Positions 9,970-21,846 of a stretch of DNA of 64,000 nucleotides are shown here, in pieces. Location of the stretch: the NCBI GenBank assembly GCA_029891345.1, contig CM057003.1, positions 10,854,209-10,918,208 of the forward strand, read 5' to 3'. Each line of letters begins with the position of its first letter. Position 1 is the stretch's first letter. A model generated the notes under the pieces. The model did no database searches, had not been told where the DNA came from, and saw only the letters and a list, made by a program, of their open reading frames with translations. The stretch comes from Dryococelus australis (lineage: Eukaryota; Arthropoda; Insecta; Phasmatodea; Phasmatidae). Made by a program: the position numbers and the translations under genes.

Positions 9970-11200
9970 TTAACGCCACTGATTTGCGACTTACCGTCGT
10001 CCCTCGAGCAAGCACGATCTACCAGTGAACTAGTTGCTGCGTGCCTAAATCCACGCCGACCCTGCCGGCGTGCAGGTGTTCCAATATTTCACGTCCCCTC
10101 GCGGGCACATCCGTCGTAAAACGGAATCAAGTCCAGCCACCCGACTTGAACGTCGCTTCGGTATGTCTCATTCCTCCGCGGTATCGTTCAATCCTCTTGT
10201 GTTTAGTGCATGTAGATAGAGACCCGGAAATTTCGCGATTTCATCTGGGGACAAGCAAGACTTCAAACACGTGTACATTTGACTTTCTATCTCAATTCGT
10301 TCGCAGTTTGTAAGACACACCCTAAACGGGTTTGAACCAGTAACTGGCCTGCTGGAAAACTAGGACCGAATACCTACTGGTAGTGAAATTTCGTGAAAAG
10401 ATGTGAAGTCCAAGTTATATTTCAAAACACTGTAGGATCTTTTATCTATCTTGATTGGCTGAATTACATGACATGGGTTAATTCCCTGCACACGAATCAC
10501 GTAGGAGCCGTGCCAATGTTACTGAATTCTGAGTGGTCCGGTCAAACATGAAAACGCCTCTCATGCAGACGGCAACCAAGGGCAATAAGACAAACAGCTG
10601 TTGGGTGCTTTTATTATTGAAGTCTACCGTGTACTCTTTTTTTTTCGCGAAAAAATCACCAGGCTCTACGAATACCGTTCTAACTGGTCTGCGATGAAAC
10701 TGGGGGCATCAGCCAATGGACATCTGAGGTTCTAGTACATAAAGGGTTGTGGAGTCCAGCTTATTGCCAAATGAATACACGAAATTTCTGGGTCTCTACG
10801 AATAGGCATATTCCATAATAAGGTTAAACACCTTATTGTACGCACACCCTGACTTGCAGCGGTTTTGTGTTTTGTGCCACTCGTCACTAGTAAACAAGAC
10901 CTTATGACATTAGTGCCGCATAAAGACGACTTTTTTTTTTCGCCACAATCTTTCTGACAGAACTCCGGTGTAAACAGAAGTGTGTTATTCATATCGGCGT
11001 AAGGAAATAAAATTTATAATACATATTTGTACGCTCATTTCAATATTAAACTCATTTAATTTGTTGTAATATTGTTATAGTTGCTCGTGGAAATTTATAG
11101 TGTTGTGTGCGGTAATTGCTATAATAATAATAATAATAATATTTTTTTCTGTGGCACGGGATGGAGGGGACAACTTGTTGAGATATTGCTCCTGACATAC
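9970..11200. other. No gene seen; possible remnant of family H
   Basis: Near 10213 there is GACCCGGAAATTTCGCG and near 10783 ACGAAATTTCTGGGTCTC, which resemble the inverted ends of family H (23580, 50556, 53140). The 570 bases between them do not match those copies well, so I do not call an element. The remainder looks unique. Confidence 0.35.
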
Positions 11201-11204
11201 GTAT

Positions 11205-11300
11205 TTTATTTACAATCTAAACCCGAATCAGTGATATCAGTCGATGAAATAAATAGTCACTGAAAATACTAGTCACTGAAAGTCAGTTAAGAGGCTGTTG
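11205..11300. repeat. CAGTG/CACTG motif cluster (family J), short
   Basis: TCTAAACCCGAATCAGTG followed by several TCACTGAAA/AGTCAGT units. Same opening and motif style as the larger cluster at 25232. Confidence 0.55.
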
Positions 11301-11825
11301 CAGGCTGGTCAGCCAGTCAAATGAACGAAGAATAAGGGTAACCGTGTGTTTTCATATTCATTCATGGAGATACGACTTAACACTTGCTTTTATCTTTCTG
11401 GTTCTCTCGTGCTTGTGATGGAGATTTTGATATTCTTTTATTCACAACAAATGAGGTGAAAAGTGGAAATAAAACTAATAAATACATTTACATTGTGCAT
11501 CTCGCAAACTTTGCAGAAGTTAAAATCCCAACCTGTCCACAGCTATTCGCAAGTTGCGACGCCACGAGGCGACCTTGAAATCAGCGAAACTCGGCCAGTT
11601 GACAGAAGCGTTGCAGGAGTCAAGCGGAGTAGGTGGGACTTCTGGTGGTTGGTTCACGGAATACGGTGGAACAGTCTCTTATCCAGCTAGCTCCACCCTC
11701 GCACGACAGGAAAATGGCGTCGCTGATTGACAATATGTTAGAACACCGTTCGCCAATCAGCGCCCGCCGGCATACTTCTTAACCAGCAGCCCATCCAATA
11801 AAGGAATCCTCCGCAGCATGCAATA

Positions 11826-12221
11826 GGCAATTTTGAAATCAACCTCAGAAAAAAGTCGCTGCCCCTACCTGTACATATTTCAACAGGTGCTCTGAGGGAC
11901 ATGCACCCAGTAAAGTTGGTAACGATGTATGGAAAGTAGTTCCGTATCTTAACGTCGATTCAAATGTAGCCATTTCTGATAACTTAAAATAGTTCTTTCG
12001 CTTTCTGTTTTTTTTTTTTAATGCATCGAAGTTTAAAAATCAGCAGATTTGTTAAATATTTATTTGTCAAATAATTTTACAGTTTCACTTGACCGACGAA
12101 TGAATAAAGTGATGAGGCCCGTGACAATGTTAATCTTACATAAGGAGGGAAAACACAACGTGCATACAAGTAGATCTTAAGCAGGGCTTTCAAGAGTGCT
12201 CACTTTACCGTGAACAGCCTA
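11826..12221 (+). mobile_element. Family A MITE
   Basis: Left inverted repeat mostly lost; starts at GGCAATTTTGAAATCAACCT. Core and right end are typical: GTAAAGTTGGTAACGATG, GATGAGGCCCGTGACAATG, GCTCACTTTACCGTGAACAG. Confidence 0.93.
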
Positions 12222-12234
12222 TATCAGGAGACGG

Positions 12235-12362
12235 CTTATGAGCTAACTTAATACCTAACTTAAACGAACACCCATATCTTACCTGGGATTCGGTCCCAGA
12301 ATCTTCCGCACCGTACTAACTAACGCACGGCGACGCGCGCTAACCGACTGCACCACGGGAGG
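12235..12362 (-). mobile_element. tRNA-derived SINE remnant (different head)
   Basis: On the minus strand: CCTCCCGTGGTGCAGTCGG, then GTTAGCGCG, then a B-box-like GGGACCGAATCCCAGG. This gives tRNA-like A and B boxes at roughly normal spacing, but there is no 3' acceptor complement, so it is not a functional tRNA. No second copy in the window; a tRNA pseudogene is the alternative. Confidence 0.6.
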
Positions 12363-12369
12363 TCGGCAG

Positions 12370-14028
12370 AAAATTGGAACGCCGACATCAAACAAATACC
12401 ACGTCATTTCGCCTCTGTGTACTTCTCTACTCTGTTGCTGTATCTAGACGAAGTGTCGATCCGATATGATAGCATATATAGCCTACACTGGACGCACATA
12501 ACATGAATAAGAGGAGCATTAGAGGGAAAACTGGTTCGGTAGTCTTATAATTTGTGATATCGCAGTAACAAAAACTTGGTTAATAATCAAAGGGGCTGTA
12601 TTTGAAAATATTAACTCATTATTTTCGCCTGTAGTTAAACGCCCTTAAAAGTAAAATAAATATTCTGTATGATTATTTCACCAGTAACTGAAACCAATTA
12701 ATAATGATATCTTAACATTCTAGCTGATTCTTGCGCTAACTCAAATAAAACTTGTGCTGTAATGTTATAAATATTTGAGGAATTATTTACAAACCATGTT
12801 CTTCGAAAGTGCGGCAAATCTTAATCATTGCGAAGCCACTAATTCGTTGTCTTAATTCCTGTGAAAACGAAACGCGTTTTTCTGGTTTCTCGTATTACAA
12901 TAGACTGTCAACATGATACAATGCGGCTACGAAATGTAGTAAGAAATGATTAAACATGGCCATTTAATAATTTCGTAACTAACTGCCCAAGGTTGTTCAA
13001 AGCAAACGTGGCGTTTCATGAAACGAGAGCAACGGTAAAATTCCGCTTATTTGGAATACAGCACACCAGCGGCAGGAATAAACTGCGTCTTTAATGACCA
13101 GTTCTCTTAACTTTCACGGCGCTTGGTATGTTATCCAGGAGCAACTCAGAGGCGAGGTTCCATTTGGTGAAACAGCGCATTAATGCACCGACGCACGTAG
13201 GGTCGGAGAAAGCACGGGGTCAAGATGAGAACTGCAAAATACGACGCAATCCTCCCAAGAAGAAAGGGCAGGAAAACCCGAGTGCTTCGAATTGAAGTCT
13301 TCCACTCGACGTAACAGTGACTTCAGATTGCACCATACTTGCGAGATTATCTCCTCTCGCTCCTCCACTCTTCTCACTCTTCAAGCTAACAGCCAAGCGA
13401 AATTCTGCACAACTCTTCTGCCAAGCCAAGAGTGCATCCTTCTCTCTTCATCTTTCTTCGTCCAAGATAAGATGAACCGCTCGGATGCGGATGTCAGGAA
13501 TCATAGTGACCATAAGTTGAGGCACAGTGTTGACTGATTCCCGTTGTCCTATCGATGATTCCGCGTGGGCTGTTGTCTGTGGAAGTTGCTTGGACTCGTG
13601 ACGGCAGATGTACACGCGCTTGTGCAGACAGATGTCTACTGAATTTCCCGTACGCGCAGCTATTCTTCCCCTCAGCAGCTACACTTGCGCTCAAGTCTTC
13701 ACCCCACCACGGTTGAACACTTGGCTTGGTCGAGTAGTACCTCGGCCGAGTTACAAACCTTGAGGTAAGGTAGGTTTTCCTCCGAGCGTCTATTTAAAGC
13801 GATGATCGTACGGCGTCAGACGCCAGCGATGGATGCTGTGATGTTGATTTACATAAAATTTCTAAGCGTGCCGACAGCGTTTGCGTTCGTATTATTACAA
13901 GACCCCAGAGAGGGTTTTCTGAAAGATACCTGTGTTATTATTTTAAAAAATTTATTACACTGAGTGCGCACGAATATGATGCGTGCTCCTTTTGGTTAAA
14001 TTTTCTAGATTTCGTTAATCTTTGTTTG
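12370..14028. other. No gene seen; GC-richer patch at 13060-13800
   Basis: The patch at 13060-13800 has overlapping short frames on both strands, none with a recognisable domain. It could be single-copy regulatory or exonic sequence, but nothing supports a gene call. Confidence 0.45.
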
Positions 14029-14029
14029 C

Positions 14030-14105
14030 ATGGACTGAGGAATATCCCTGCAAGTATAACTTTAGCAGGGCTTCATAACAGTTGGAAGAAACCGTGAATG
14101 GCCTG
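14030..14105 (-). mobile_element. Family B MITE, terminal fragment
   Basis: Contains GAGGAATATCC, TTTAGCAGGGCTTC and the terminal ACCGTGAATGG, matching the first 75 bases of family B in reverse orientation. Confidence 0.75.
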
Positions 14106-14427
14106 CACTCTATATTCGACCGGTTTGCAGTTTTTCCTTTCTCTTATGAGAGGTCACAAAAATATTACTCCACGTCAGTATCTACGGCACTGAAAATTTT
14201 ATTCTAAGTTAGCAAGACAAACTTAATCAATATTCTACGTCAACTTATATACAATTACTTAATTCTCTTATTATTAATATAACTCATTTGATCTTCACAC
14301 GCCTTGGGCAATGTCATTCCATATGACGTCTAGTTTCTGATCACGGTTGTCTTCGCGTGCTAATTCAATACGCTCATGCATACTAAATGAGATTTTCATA
14401 CAGCATCTAGTCAACACACAACACAAT

Positions 14428-15100
14428 TAGGTTTGGCTGTGTTGGGGACATGGCCGTTTGTTTTGCGTAAATACGTCTACGTTGACGCGCTCGGACGCAT
14501 TGATGATTTTTTTTATATATTTTTTTTTTTACGTTCCCGGCACCGCTTCACTCGATGATATGGGGTTTTGTGGGTATCAATGGATTACTTTAGAGATGCT
14601 CTTTCCAACAGTATACCATTTCTGTATTTCGACTTGGCTTCTTGACGATTATAGGTCGAAATTGTGTTAAGTTTTCTTGATTTTTTTTTACAATAGAATC
14701 ATACAATTTCACCATAACCACGCCACCCAAAATGTTTATACACGCAACTGATTGATCTTAACGAGAGCCTACACGAGCGTCGTAGCTTCTCTTAGTCAAA
14801 AGTTATACTACGCGGAAGTTATGAGGCGTGGTGAAACGAACTCAAAATGGCGGCCCTTCCCCCTACCGCCGCACGCGATGCTTCTCAGTCCTCACTCAAC
14901 GTAACATATTCTTTGATCCTTTGGTAATCGGGTGGTGTAATTTAATTTCTAATGTAGACTATATATTCCGAGCTGTAATGCCAAACTGTATCACCCGATT
15001 TCGTTATCATCGGATTTTCTGGATTCCCCCCCCCCCCCCACCTTTTTTTCAATGGTTGCAAATTTAAAGACGCTTTCACTTCGAAAGAAATACGTCTCGT
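14428..15100 (+). mobile_element. Family E repeat, copy 2
   Basis: Collinear with 48722-49355: GGCTGTGTTGGGGACA, TACGTTGACG, TTACGTTCCCG, GAGATGCTCTTTCCAACAGT, TGATCTTAACGAGAGC, AACGTAACATATTCTTTGAT, GGTTGCAAATTTAAAGACG. It has expanded T-runs (14506-14531) and a C-run at 15028. No inverted ends or coding capacity seen, so the class is open. Confidence 0.88.
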
Positions 15101-15203
15101 GAATAGCCGCTGGTGTAATATTACGCGTCTTTTCCCTGTCCGGGAGCAGACATGATAGCTGGGCCTGCGACAGACGCTAGCGTCTTCAGCTGTCATCGCT
15201 CGG

Positions 15204-15312
15204 AGGTAAACATGTTGTGTATTATTCCGCCATGCATAAAATTAACACGGCCGCGGACCTGATCGCTTTACTCATACAACGGTCAAGTGAAACATAAACT
15301 GCTAGAAACGTA
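15204..15312 (-). mobile_element. Family A MITE fragment
   Basis: AACATGTTGTGTATTATTCC, GCATAAAATTAACACGG, CCTGATCGCTTTACTCA and ACGGTCAAGTGAAACATAAA match an internal 110-base piece of family A in reverse. Confidence 0.7.
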
Positions 15313-15344
15313 AGTATACCGAGGAAAATGATTCTTTTGAATCA

Positions 15345-16065
15345 AACAAACTTCATTTGGCGCAACCAAATTATTTGTTTGTATACAGGCGATCAAATAT
15401 TTCGTTGTTGAAATCGAATAACTTTGTAGTTCTTATTTGGTTGGCCTTAAACGGTAATATCTGATTGATGATACTAAATATTGGTTTGGATTTATGTACA
15501 TTACGCAGTTTAGGTTAATATAAAAGCAAATTTGAAGCCCAAACGATATTTTAACCTCGATCGCTTACGCCCGAACACTACACTAGCAAGTCCAGCTAAA
15601 CTGATTACTCATGGAACAAGAATGTTTTTAAATACATACAGTACACTTCAAATACCATACAACGTGCACAATTCAAGTATATTTATAGTATTACAACTTC
15701 ATTTTTTCTGTTGAAATTGTTTTATTATGATTTTATATCATTTTAGATCATCGATAAATGCACTAACGAAGCACTGTTACCGCCCTAACTCTCGTCAGAA
15801 TTACAAACAAATTCTCTAGCTGTATGTTCAAACGAAGGCAATCAAATGAGCTGGCCAAAAAAAAATAATGCATACAGTTGATTCAACTAAATATTCTGTT
15901 GACAATCTATAATTTTTTTTTCTGGTCTAACAAGAAAATTTTGTTCACTCAAGCGTGTTGGATGAAAAAAAAAAAAAATGTTGTTGATTTGCAAGTTTGG
16001 TTTTCTCAACAAAATATTTCGTTGGTGCAACTAAATATATGTATAAACAAATATTTTTCTGGCTG
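15345..16065. repeat. Degenerate short-motif region (family S)
   Basis: Variants of ACAAAATATTTCGTTG and its near-reverse TTTGGTTGCAAC recur at 15345-15420, 15875-15900 and 16005-16060. They look like an old array of short inverted units or a MITE interior. No boundaries could be set. Confidence 0.3.
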
Positions 16066-16404
16066 AAACGAAGCCTGTCAGTGTATTTTATAAATGTAAT
16101 AATTATTACATTTAAATGCACTGGAAAGCCGACTTCCCAGGGCGCAGTCAATTGGTACCTTTTACTATTACTACTACACTGGAAAAGATCAGACAGCAAA
16201 ATATATAATTTCAGTATTCACAAATATTTATACAAGCACTTTAAATCGACGTTAAAACATGAAATAACTTCCCCTCTGTCGTTGCGATCAATACTCGGCA
16301 CGTACCAGTTTGTGTGACCTTAAAATCATATAGAGGCAAGGGCAGTGAAATTTCCAAAAGTAGATTTTAAAAGTGCTCAATATATTGTATATGGTATGAT
16401 ATAT

Positions 16405-16863
16405 TTTGCACATTTTCATTCCGTCATCTGTTATGGAATAATTTTTTGGGGTGATTCCACCGAGCGTAAATAAGTGTTTCACATGCCAAAGAGAGCTTCA
16501 AGAATAATCAATAGCGAAAGAAAGTCAGACTCATGTAGACCTCTTTTCCAAGAGCTCGGCGATTTTAACATTTGCATGTGAGTACATGTTTTCAGTATTT
16601 ATATACGGGTCCAAAAACAGTCATTTATTTCAGAAAAATGACAACTAGAAATTTAAAAAAACACTTACATGTGGCTTCAGTTAACTTAAAACTTGTCCAG
16701 AAAGGGCCATCCTACCTTGGTAGCCAACTTTTCAATAAGTTACCACAACACCTTAAAGAAATTTGCTTCTCTAACCAAAAACTCTTTAAGAAAACAGCTG
16801 AAAGAATGTTTTATTGAATGTACATTTTATAGCGTAGATGAATCTCTTAACTACACAAATTAA
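16405..16863 (+). pseudogene. Non-LTR retrotransposon reverse transcriptase, C-terminal remnant
   Basis: Three frames read in succession give the conserved C-terminal region of Jockey/CR1-like reverse transcriptases: YGIIFWGDS near 16430, then QELGDF-type sequence, then YLGSQLFNKLP near 16710, and finally the tail TFYSVDESLNY ending at TAA 16861. An in-frame TAA follows the FWG block, and there are at least two frameshifts. No fingers/palm region, endonuclease or poly-A tail was found nearby, so it is an old 5'- and 3'-eroded fragment. Confidence 0.85.
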
Positions 16864-17221
16864 GAAATTGCTTTATAACATTTCATTGTGCGCATTTTTG
16901 TTCCGGTTTTTCTCATTCCCTTTTTCTTGTTTCAGTAAAACGACGACGCCCTACAGCATGTTGGAAGAAGATTAGTCACATTATGAAGAAAATATATGAT
17001 GTGTGTAAGTACAACCTTACACATATATGAGTGCGTGCGTGTGCGTGCGTTTGTGTTTACTATGTCCAGTGTACAAACTTTGTATACTGTAATTTGACGT
17101 GTCCAATATCTTTGCACAGCTATGTATTGGAAAAAGTTCCTACGGACGCAACAAAACAAACAAACAAACGAATGAACAGCCTATGCTAGTCAAAAGCAAC
17201 AGCCGGAAAAAATGTATATAT

Positions 17222-17647
17222 AATCCATTCAGTGTTAATTCAGCCTTTTCTGAAGCCCTGCTAAAGTCCTACTTGCAGGATATTCCTCCGCAGCGGGCAA
17301 ACTAAGCTTAACTAAGCCTGGAGAACTACACCAGGAGGACAACGCACCACATTCGTGCACACTAAGTTGTAACAGTATTTTGTGAAAGAACTATTTCTCA
17401 CTAGGCGTTACCAACACACATGTTTTCTCGCTGTTTTTTATTCATATTATTTATAAATAAGGTATTATAATTTATAGATAAAATATGAATAACGTTTCAA
17501 TTTAACATAAAATAAGTAACTTTTATGAAAACAAGTATAAAACGCTTGTGATACAGGGCGTATTCAGGAAATAACTAACACGTCATACATGGGAAGATTT
17601 TTCAAAGGTTTGATTCAAAAAGGCCGAAGAAACCGTGAATGGACTAT
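17222..17647 (+). mobile_element. Family B MITE, near full length
   Basis: Left end CCATTCAGTGTTAATTCAGC, right end ACCGTGAATGGACTATA, giving an inverted repeat around CCATTCACGGTT. Inside are GAAGCCCTGCTAAAGTCCTA, ATTCCTCCGC, GGAGGACAACGCACC and CTAGGCGTTACCAACACACA. This is the best complete B copy and sets the family length at about 425 bp. Confidence 0.9.
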
Positions 17648-17711
17648 ATAGAGACACTGGTATGAAAACCAACCTTAAGGGGACTCTGTAGTAAATAACT
17701 GACCGTAAAAT

Positions 17712-17785
17712 CAGTGTGTGCGCGTAAACGCCTACCTATCTCGGTAAATAAATGTTCTGAGAACAGGACTTTTTCCCAGGAAAGG
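17712..17785 (+). mobile_element. Family G head fragment
   Basis: ATCTCGGTAAATAAATGTTC then GACTTTTTCCCAG matches the upstream part of the family G copies at 39850 and 40305. It stops against a SINE. Confidence 0.6.
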
Positions 17786-17787
17786 CG

Positions 17788-18375
17788 GGGCCACGATGGT
17801 GTACTGGTTAGGCTACTTGTTTCCCATCAAGGCGAACCGGGTTCGATTCCGGGCGGGCTCACTCCCGGATTTTCGCATCAAGGCGAATCAGTCCCCGCCA
17901 TCTTGGATTTTCGGAATTTTCGCTGTAAGTTGCATTACAGATTTTGTATTTTATTTCGGGGATCGACAACCAGTAGGACATTACGTTGTTCATGTTCTGA
18001 AACATGTGCCAAGACCATTTCTGTAAGTGAAAGAAAGAACTGTTTATTTCTTCCCTTCAATCACTAGTTGAAAAACAATCGATTCCATAGCGATGTAATA
18101 GTTTTATTAAAAATAAGTAGCTATTGTTTATGTCATGTCATGCGAAAAATCTCGCTAAACGTTCTTAAATGGAACCTATGGCAAAAACAGTGAAAATTCA
18201 AGATGGCGGGGACTGACCCGCCTTAAGGGAATCGTGCCGGGATGTTCAGCGGGGTTTTTCTTAGGGATCTCCCGTTTCGCCCGTCACTACATTCCGGCGC
18301 TGCTCCACAGTCACCCCCCTTCACCCTTTTCGGCTCTCTAGACCTCGATGTTAAAGAGCCGCCTAAACATCTTCC
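17788..18375 (+). mobile_element. SINE family 1 interrupted by a MITE
   Basis: The head (17788-17878) has a clear B box, GGTTCGATTCC at 17840-17850, and ends at GGATTTTCGCAT. The body resumes at 18230 with GGAATCGTGCCGGGATG and continues to AAAGAGCCGCC. In the uninterrupted copy at 42132, the corresponding sequence CATGTGGGAATCGTGCCGG is continuous, which shows that the intervening 350 bases are an insertion. Confidence 0.92.
17879..18229. mobile_element. MITE (family M) inserted in a SINE
   Basis: The ends are inverted repeats of about 35 bases: GGCGAATCAGTCCCCGCCAT on the left, and on the right, reverse-complemented, GGCGGGTCAGTCCCCGCCAT. Both continue into CTTGRATTTTC. The right border is TTAA and the left is TCAA, compatible with a TTAA target with one substitution, but not proven. 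The AT-rich interior has no coding capacity. Confidence 0.9.
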
Positions 18376-18379
18376 ATCC

Positions 18380-19265
18380 CAGCCCTCCAAGAAAGGAAAA
18401 AAAAAAAACTATTATCTGTGGATACCACTATTTAATTCGAGCCTATTGAATACAGTATATTTACTAACTGAGATAAATGTAAAGGTGCATAAACGAATAT
18501 ACAGACAATACTTTACGTACTGTACGGATTTTTTCAGCTTGTTTGTGCTATTAAAATTAAATCTTCGGAAGTACCCATACACCCAATAAGCTATTGACTA
18601 TACAGACCAGTACAGACATAACGACTCAGCTAGGAATCGATAATTACGTCATAATATCAACTGTGCCACAATTGGGCAAAATCAATGTTGCGACTTTAAC
18701 ACGCAGTTCATTCGTTAACCGTTATGTCTGTATTGCTGTGTAAGGTTAATAGCTTGTTGGGTATAGGGGTAGTTCCGAAGTTTTTTTATTTTTATAATGA
18801 ACAAGCTAGAGAACCCAATCATCCAGCACGCTAGGGAAAGATTGGCCTTAAGGCGGAGGCAAATGCGGCTTGCTGGAGATACGATCATCTCTGCTGCCGA
18901 CGGCTAAACGATCTCTCGTTAACGTCTTAGTCTCCGTCCACCGCCTAATTGCGGAGTCTTGAGGGCGGTTTTACTGTGCGCGTGGCACACAAGGCGGGGC
19001 AAACCGCGTCCTGATTGGCTCGGTGAAGAGAAGGGGACACAGATACGTCGAGGCGGGAATCAGGTCAGCCAGCCCTGCAAGTAGCCCACATTTTGCCGGA
19101 CGACGGAGGACTTAATTACGAAAGCTCCGAGTTCGTCCGTAAAGACGTCATGTGCCGTGTTCTCAATCTCTTCTTCGTCAAACGTGTTGATTGGAAGACG
19201 TGTAACTGAAATGCACCTGCACGGCAAGGCATTTAGAAGCAAACTTGACTGGAAATACACCATCT
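18380..19265. other. No gene seen; GC-rich patch near 18840-19060
   Basis: The GC-rich patch contains CCTTAAGGCGGAGGC and, 110 bases on, GTCCACCGCCTAATTGCGG, a possible weak inverted pair resembling family M ends. Too diverged to call. Confidence 0.35.
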
Positions 19266-19269
19266 TTGG

Positions 19270-19485
19270 GAGGGGGGCGGTGGCTGAGCGATAAGCACGC
19301 TCGCCTTCCACCAAGGCGGACAGCAGGGCCCAATCCCCGGCCTGTCGGCGGGTCTTCTCGGGGATATCCCGTCCCCCCCCGCCCCCTCATTCCGGCGCCG
19401 CTCCATATTCGACTCAATCACCCTCATCGGCTCTCAAGACCTCGCTGTTAAGAGCCGCCCAAATCTCTTCACTCACCATCTGTAG
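19270..19485 (+). mobile_element. SINE family 1, near full length
   Basis: The degenerate tRNA head (GGTGGCTGAGCGATAAGCAC) and body TTCTCGGGGATATCCCG match the other copies, as do CATTCCGGCGCCGCTCC and the tail TCGGCTCTCAAGACCTCGCT. An expanded C-run sits at 19371. Confidence 0.9.
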
Positions 19486-19489
19486 GTCA

Positions 19490-21588
19490 ATTTCGAGAGT
19501 ATTCGGTTACCCACTTAAGTACTTGATTATGTTTTTCTCGCCTTTAAACCAAGCATAAGAAAAATTTACTTCCCCTTTTGTCTCGAACTATATGATGAAA
19601 TAGAAAAATCATTTTACTTTAATGAAATTCGTATTTTATTCCAAGGAGCAACAATAATGCAGGGCCGGTAAGATGAACACATCCATGAGTTTCATCAATT
19701 TGTGCAGCTTACAGTTTTTAGTACAACACTGTAATTTTCGATTGTCAAAGAAATTCGAAGTATTTATTTTCCTACAGAGTTTCAAACTCATCACGAGCTT
19801 TCATACACAGATAAAGACAAAAAATATCATCTTATCTCCTTGTAAACAAATTTTTTTTGAAAATAATTTCAGTTACTAATACTTACGCTGTGCCCGAAAC
19901 TTCAGGTAAACAAGCAGGGAAAATAAGTTTGGTGTTTAGTAAATAGTCAGGAACGTACACGTAATGGTTCATTTTTGCACGCAATTACGTATTTCCGGCC
20001 TTCTTATTAACTTTATTACTGGCGTATTTAAAATAGAACATATACGTGTGGTGTTATAAGAAAAACTATTAGCCCGTCGGTGTTATTTTGCAGTCAGTGA
20101 ATTCGACTTTCTAATTTCTCTTCAAAATCTAAGTGGACTCTAGAATAAATTAAATTAGTGAAATATTTTTAACAAAAAAAAAAGGTATATTAAAGAAATT
20201 TTATTGTTTCATCCTTAGCATAATGGATATTAACGCCAAAGGTAATTTAAGTTAGACAATTTTAAAACTGACGAACTTTCATTTTAATGTCTTGTCATAC
20301 AGATCACGATGAAACAGAACAATGTACCAAGGATAAGAGAAGAAATTTCATTGTTCTTCAGTGAAAGCGTATTTTCTAAAAACACTGAAGTACTGCTGAG
20401 TATTTTAGCGACAGAATGCTAGCAAGTGATACTGGCTTCTGGGAAATCCACTATACTTGGTAGAGATTGAAGTACATTGTGCTGTTTCACCATTCTAAGG
20501 GAATATTAGTTGAACGATTTAAATTACTGGAACAGGTATAGGGTGTACTAATTCGTTAGGCAGATACATATTAAACCATGAAATAACCTCACACAAACTT
20601 CACTAGCCTATCCACATAAAAAGTTTAACTTCTTAATTGTGAGAAATAGGACATAAGCTTCACGATAATTGGATATTTAGATAACGCATGGGAGGCCTAG
20701 GATTTACGTGCTAGCGTATTACACACTATAAAATCGAAATAGTTAAAATTGCTCAAAATTAGCCGATCTGACAACAGATCTGTTGAAACCACTCCACTTG
20801 AATAAGCAAAATTCTCTTGATCATTTCAGTTGCTCATATTCAGTGATCAAACAGTCCTATCACTGATTCGTAGGGAAATACGCTTGCCTCGCAGTGAAAC
20901 CGCAATGCATTCCACTGATTCGCAGGTTAATAAAAGCCCATTAACTGAAGATTGGGTAGTAAAATAATTATACTGATTGAAATCATTGTTTCAGATCCAG
21001 ACTTGCAGTAATTCTCGCTCGATGACGCCATAGGCCACGTAAAGCTACAGAAGATGTTGTCTTGGATCCTGATTTCCTGTTCCGGCAACTGAGCGTGACA
21101 CAGCAATAAAATGGCTGCGCAGGCGCAAAAGAAAAAATATCAACAATGACGAGCGCTTTAAGCACCTAGAAAAAAATTGTAGGACCGTTTCCTCATCATT
21201 CTTTCTGAAGATGGTGATCAAGGCATACTGCCAATCTTTGAGACACCTTCAAGCTTTTAAGGACAAAAAAGGATAATATTCGTGCTGGCAGAACACTTTT
21301 ATTTTTTTGTCTCCCCGCGTCCTGCTGAATAGCCACATCTTACGGACGCCAGTCACTTCTCAGGAATAAATTCTTTCAGCGTCCGCTTAATGAGCTCTCT
21401 CTGCAGCCTCGCTCAAACGGAGGCATAGAATCTCTCTGGACATGAGGTGGCATACCTGGTTCGTATTATAGAGGCCGCGGGTTCAGTGTCGACCAGTAGG
21501 ACAAAGAATAATTTTCGCACGTCCACCGCATGTTCCGGGGGGGGGGGGGAATTACAGAGAAGTGACAACAATAGAGGTTTGTACAGGC
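19490..21588. other. No gene seen; long unique-looking stretch
   Basis: AT-rich to 20950, then mixed. At 20840-20930 there are a few CACTGATTCG motifs like family J. At 21470 CCGCGGGTTCAGTG weakly resembles a B box, but no A box or SINE body accompanies it. A G-run of 13 lies at 21536. Confidence 0.45.
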
Positions 21589-21589
21589 T

Positions 21590-21700
21590 GTGAGTTTCGT
21601 TAGCGCGCCCGAGTCTCAGAAGCGAGCGAGTGATAAGGGCGACGCGCTAACACGCGTACCTAGTGCCTCATCGCCCCTACGCGCAAACCTCTGAACTGGA
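21590..21700 (-). mobile_element. Family G repeat, copy 2 (core only)
   Basis: On the minus strand: GGGGCGATGAGGCACTAGG, GCGTGTTAGCGCGTCGCCCT and CTCGCTTCTGAGACT, matching the core of the copy at 41100. Confidence 0.75.
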
Positions 21701-21846
21701 GTGTAGTGATTCCGTCGTGCTGCGTGTAGCTACGGGACTTTGAGCGGCGAGCCTATCATTTTATTAGTGGGAAATCTGAACTAATGTTCAGTGCAGGTTC
21801 CTATGATAGTTTCGCATGTTTCCAACCAGTTTATTATGATATGCAG

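Noticed and set aside
10213..10800. Full-length family H element
   Set aside because: The ends look like family H, but the interior does not align with the three better copies.
12235..12362. Possible tRNA gene on the minus strand
   Set aside because: A- and B-box-like sequences are present, but there is no complementary acceptor 3' strand and no proper anticodon arm; it fits a SINE head or pseudogene.
18840..19060. Second family M element
   Set aside because: Only short CCTTAAGGCGG-like similarity; arms too diverged to pair convincingly.
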